DNA of 5,550 nt from Bacteroidales bacterium (GTDB lineage: Bacteria; Bacteroidota; Bacteroidia; Bacteroidales; UBA3824). The DNA is taken from NCBI GenBank assembly GCA_017645985.1, contig JAGCNK010000222.1, forward strand, positions 1-5,550, given 5' to 3'. Both the position numbers and the translations under genes were made by a program. The first letter of the stretch is position 1; each line of letters opens with the position of its first letter. This document shows positions 3,819 to 5,550 of this stretch, piece by piece. The notes beneath the pieces were generated by a model. It was given only the letters and a program-made list of their open reading frames with translations, had not been told where the DNA came from and ran no database searches.

Positions 3819-5550
3819 ATGGAAGAATCTAAAAATTTTATCGAACAGTTGGTAGAAAAGAACCTCGAAGAGGGTAAGAACGGAAAGAAAGTACAGACCA
3901 GATTCCCTCCAGAGCCCAACGGTTACCTGCATATAGGCCACGCCAAGGCTATTGCCATCGACTTTGGTATCGCTAAGAAGTACAACGGCGTGTGCAACCT
4001 GCGTTTCGACGACACCAACCCCATTAAGGAAGACACCGAATATATGGACGCCATCAAGCACGACATCGAATGGCTCGGTTTCCACTGGGGCAATGTGTTT
4101 TACGCATCCGACTATTTTCAGCAGCTCTGGGATTTTGCCGAGGAGCTTATCCGCCGTGGACGCGCATACGTTGACGAGCAGAGCGCCGAAACAATAGCAG
4201 AGCAGAAGGGCACGCCCACCCAGCCCGGCGTTGAGAGTCCTTTCAGAAACCGTCCCGCCGAGGAGTCGTTGGAACTTTTCCGCAAGATGAATTCCGGCAC
4301 AGTGCAGCCCGGCACTATGGTTCTCCGCGCCAAAATCGATATGGCTAATCCTAACATGCATTTCCGCGACCCGATAATCTATCGTGTGCTCAACATACCC
4401 CACATCCGCACAGGCAACAAATGGAACGCTTACCCGATGTACGATTTCGCACACGGCGAGAGCGACTATTTCGAAGGCGTTACCCATTCGCTCTGCACAT
4501 TGGAGTTTGTGGTTCACCGTCCGCTCTACGATTTGTTCGTAGACTGGCTCAAAGAGGTTAGGGGAGAGGCCGACAATATGGACGACAACCGTCCGCGTCA
4601 GACCGAGTTTAACAAGCTCAACCTCAGCTACACCCTTATGAGCAAGCGAAACCTGCTCACTCTTGTGAAAGAAGGTCTCGTATCGGGATGGGACGACCCC
4701 CGTATGCCCACCATCTGCGGATTCCGCCGCCGTGGCTACAGCCCCGAGTCTATTCTCAACTTCATCGACAAGATCGGCTACACCACCTACGACGCCCTCA
4801 ACGAGTTTGAGTTGTTGGAAAGCTCTGTTCGCGAAGACCTCAACACCCGCGCCACTCGTGTGTCGGCAGTGTTAGACCCTGTGAAACTCATCATCACCAA
4901 CTATCCCGAAGGACAGACCGAGGAGATGACCGCAGTAGACAATCCCGAGGACGTTAACAGCGCAACCCACACAATCGAGTTCAGTCGCGAGCTCTGGATC
5001 GAGCGCGACGACTTTATGGAAGACGCTCCCAAGAAATTCCTCCGTCTCGGACCCGGCAAGGAGGTCCGCCTCAAAAACGCATATATAATAAAGTGTCCCG
5101 AGGAGAATTTCTGCAAGAAAGACGCCGACGGCAACATTGTGGAAATCTACGCCGAGTACGACCCCGAAAGCCGCAGCGGCAGCGCAGGCGCCGACCGCAA
5201 AATCAAAGGCAAAACCCTCCACTGGGTATCGTGCGCACACGCTCAGAAAGCAGAGGTAAGGCTCTACGACCGTCTGTGGAAAGTTGAAAATCCCCGCGAC
5301 GAGATGGCACGCATCATCAAAGAGCAGAACTGCGAACCACTTGAGGCTATGAAACAGATGATAAATCCCGACTGCTTGAACGTGCTCACCAACTGCTATG
5401 TGGAAAAATACGCCGCAACACTGCAGCCGTTGCACTACTTGCAGTTTATCCGCATGGGCTACTTCAATGTAGACCCCGACAGCACACCCGAGCATCTGAT
5501 ATACAACCGCACCGTCACCCTAAAAGACACTTGGGCCAAGGAGCTGAAAA
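3819..5550 (+). CDS. glnS: Glutaminyl-tRNA synthetase (last few residues beyond window end)
   Basis: Class I synthetase that charges tRNA-Gln directly with glutamine, so this organism need not make Gln-tRNA by amidation of Glu-tRNA. Seen: 577 codons open to the window edge. RFPPEPNGYLHIGHAKA carries HIGH at 38-41. The glutamine-site segment RFDDTNPIKED has its DDTN at 64-67. THSLCTLEF is the GlnRS/eukaryotic-GluRS signature, and LMSKRNL (MSKR at 274-277) is the KMSKS loop. The C-terminal beta-barrel anticodon-binding domains include KGKTLHWVS (about 463-471) and LYDRLW, and end with YNRTVTLKDTWAK, which is close to the normal C-terminus of bacterial GlnRS, so only a short tail should be missing. 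Somewhat longer than the E. coli enzyme (554). No insertions or lost catalytic motifs are seen. The ATG at 3819 is preceded by A/T-rich sequence without Shine-Dalgarno, as expected. Codons favour C or G at third positions, unlike the AT-rich flanks. Confidence 0.97.
   Translation, partial: MEESKNFIEQLVEKNLEEGKNGKKVQTRFPPEPNGYLHIGHAKAIAIDFGIAKKYNGVCNLRFDDTNPIKEDTEYMDAIKHDIEWLGFHWGNVFYASDYFQQLWDFAEELIRRGRAYVDEQSAETIAEQKGTPTQPGVESPFRNRPAEESLELFRKMNSGTVQPGTMVLRAKIDMANPNMHFRDPIIYRVLNIPHIRTGNKWNAYPMYDFAHGESDYFEGVTHSLCTLEFVVHRPLYDLFVDWLKEVRGEADNMDDNRPRQTEFNKLNLSYTLMSKRNLLTLVKEGLVSGWDDPRMPTICGFRRRGYSPESILNFIDKIGYTTYDALNEFELLESSVREDLNTRATRVSAVLDPVKLIITNYPEGQTEEMTAVDNPEDVNSATHTIEFSRELWIERDDFMEDAPKKFLRLGPGKEVRLKNAYIIKCPEENFCKKDADGNIVEIYAEYDPESRSGSAGADRKIKGKTLHWVSCAHAQKAEVRLYDRLWKVENPRDEMARIIKEQNCEPLEAMKQMINPDCLNVLTNCYVEKYAATLQPLHYLQFIRMGYFNVDPDSTPEHLIYNRTVTLKDTWAKELK

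Noticed and set aside
3798..4517. 239-codon minus-strand frame opposite glnS
   Set aside because: Antisense shadow that results from the GC-rich third positions of glnS; no family motifs.
4872..5495. 207-codon minus-strand frame opposite the glnS C-terminal half
   Set aside because: Antisense to the well-conserved GlnRS anticodon-binding domains; hydrophobic composition is a strand artefact.
1..5550. Mobile element, CRISPR array or defence island
   Set aside because: No transposase, integrase, spaced direct repeats or cas-like proteins are seen; genes are mostly core functions.

Overview
The window looks like an ordinary chromosomal segment of a Bacteroidales/Bacteroidetes bacterium. Gene starts lack Shine-Dalgarno sequences. 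At least four promoters carry the Bacteroidetes -7 element TAnnTTTG, two of them with a TTTG -33 element at a 19-20 bp spacing. The coding content is also typical: separate GluRS and GlnRS, a KdsB-type sugar cytidylyltransferase, and FolB. Coding DNA is about half GC, while intergenic DNA is very AT-rich. The genus cannot be settled from the sequence alone.

Layout. On the minus strand, positions 1-1709 hold a two-gene unit: promoter, then a KdsB-like CMP-sugar synthetase (864-1664), then gltX (cut by the window start) 2 nt later. Upstream of that promoter is a minus-strand tRNA-Cys(GCA) with its own promoter and a clear intrinsic terminator, so the tRNA is insulated from the kdsB-gltX unit. 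Diverging from the tRNA, 2000-2863 (+) encodes a 287-residue protein that I read as an ADP-ribosylglycohydrolase fold that has lost most of its metal-binding residues, a likely pseudoenzyme. Next comes about 260 bp of extremely AT-rich DNA without a credible gene. It ends in a perfect promoter (3128-3159) that drives a GC-rich, hairpin-dense stretch (about 3166-3395), which I call an unidentified structured RNA. This RNA converges on folB (3387-3737, -). folB and glnS (3819 to beyond the window end, +) diverge from a short intergenic region with two back-to-back TATATTTG boxes.

Function. The segment mixes translation genes (GluRS, GlnRS, tRNA-Cys), folate synthesis (FolB) and cell-surface sugar activation (KdsB-like). 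There is no sign of a mobile element, CRISPR array or defence island. The two items most worth a second look are the apparently catalytically dead ADP-ribosylglycohydrolase homologue and the unassigned promoter-driven RNA between it and folB.
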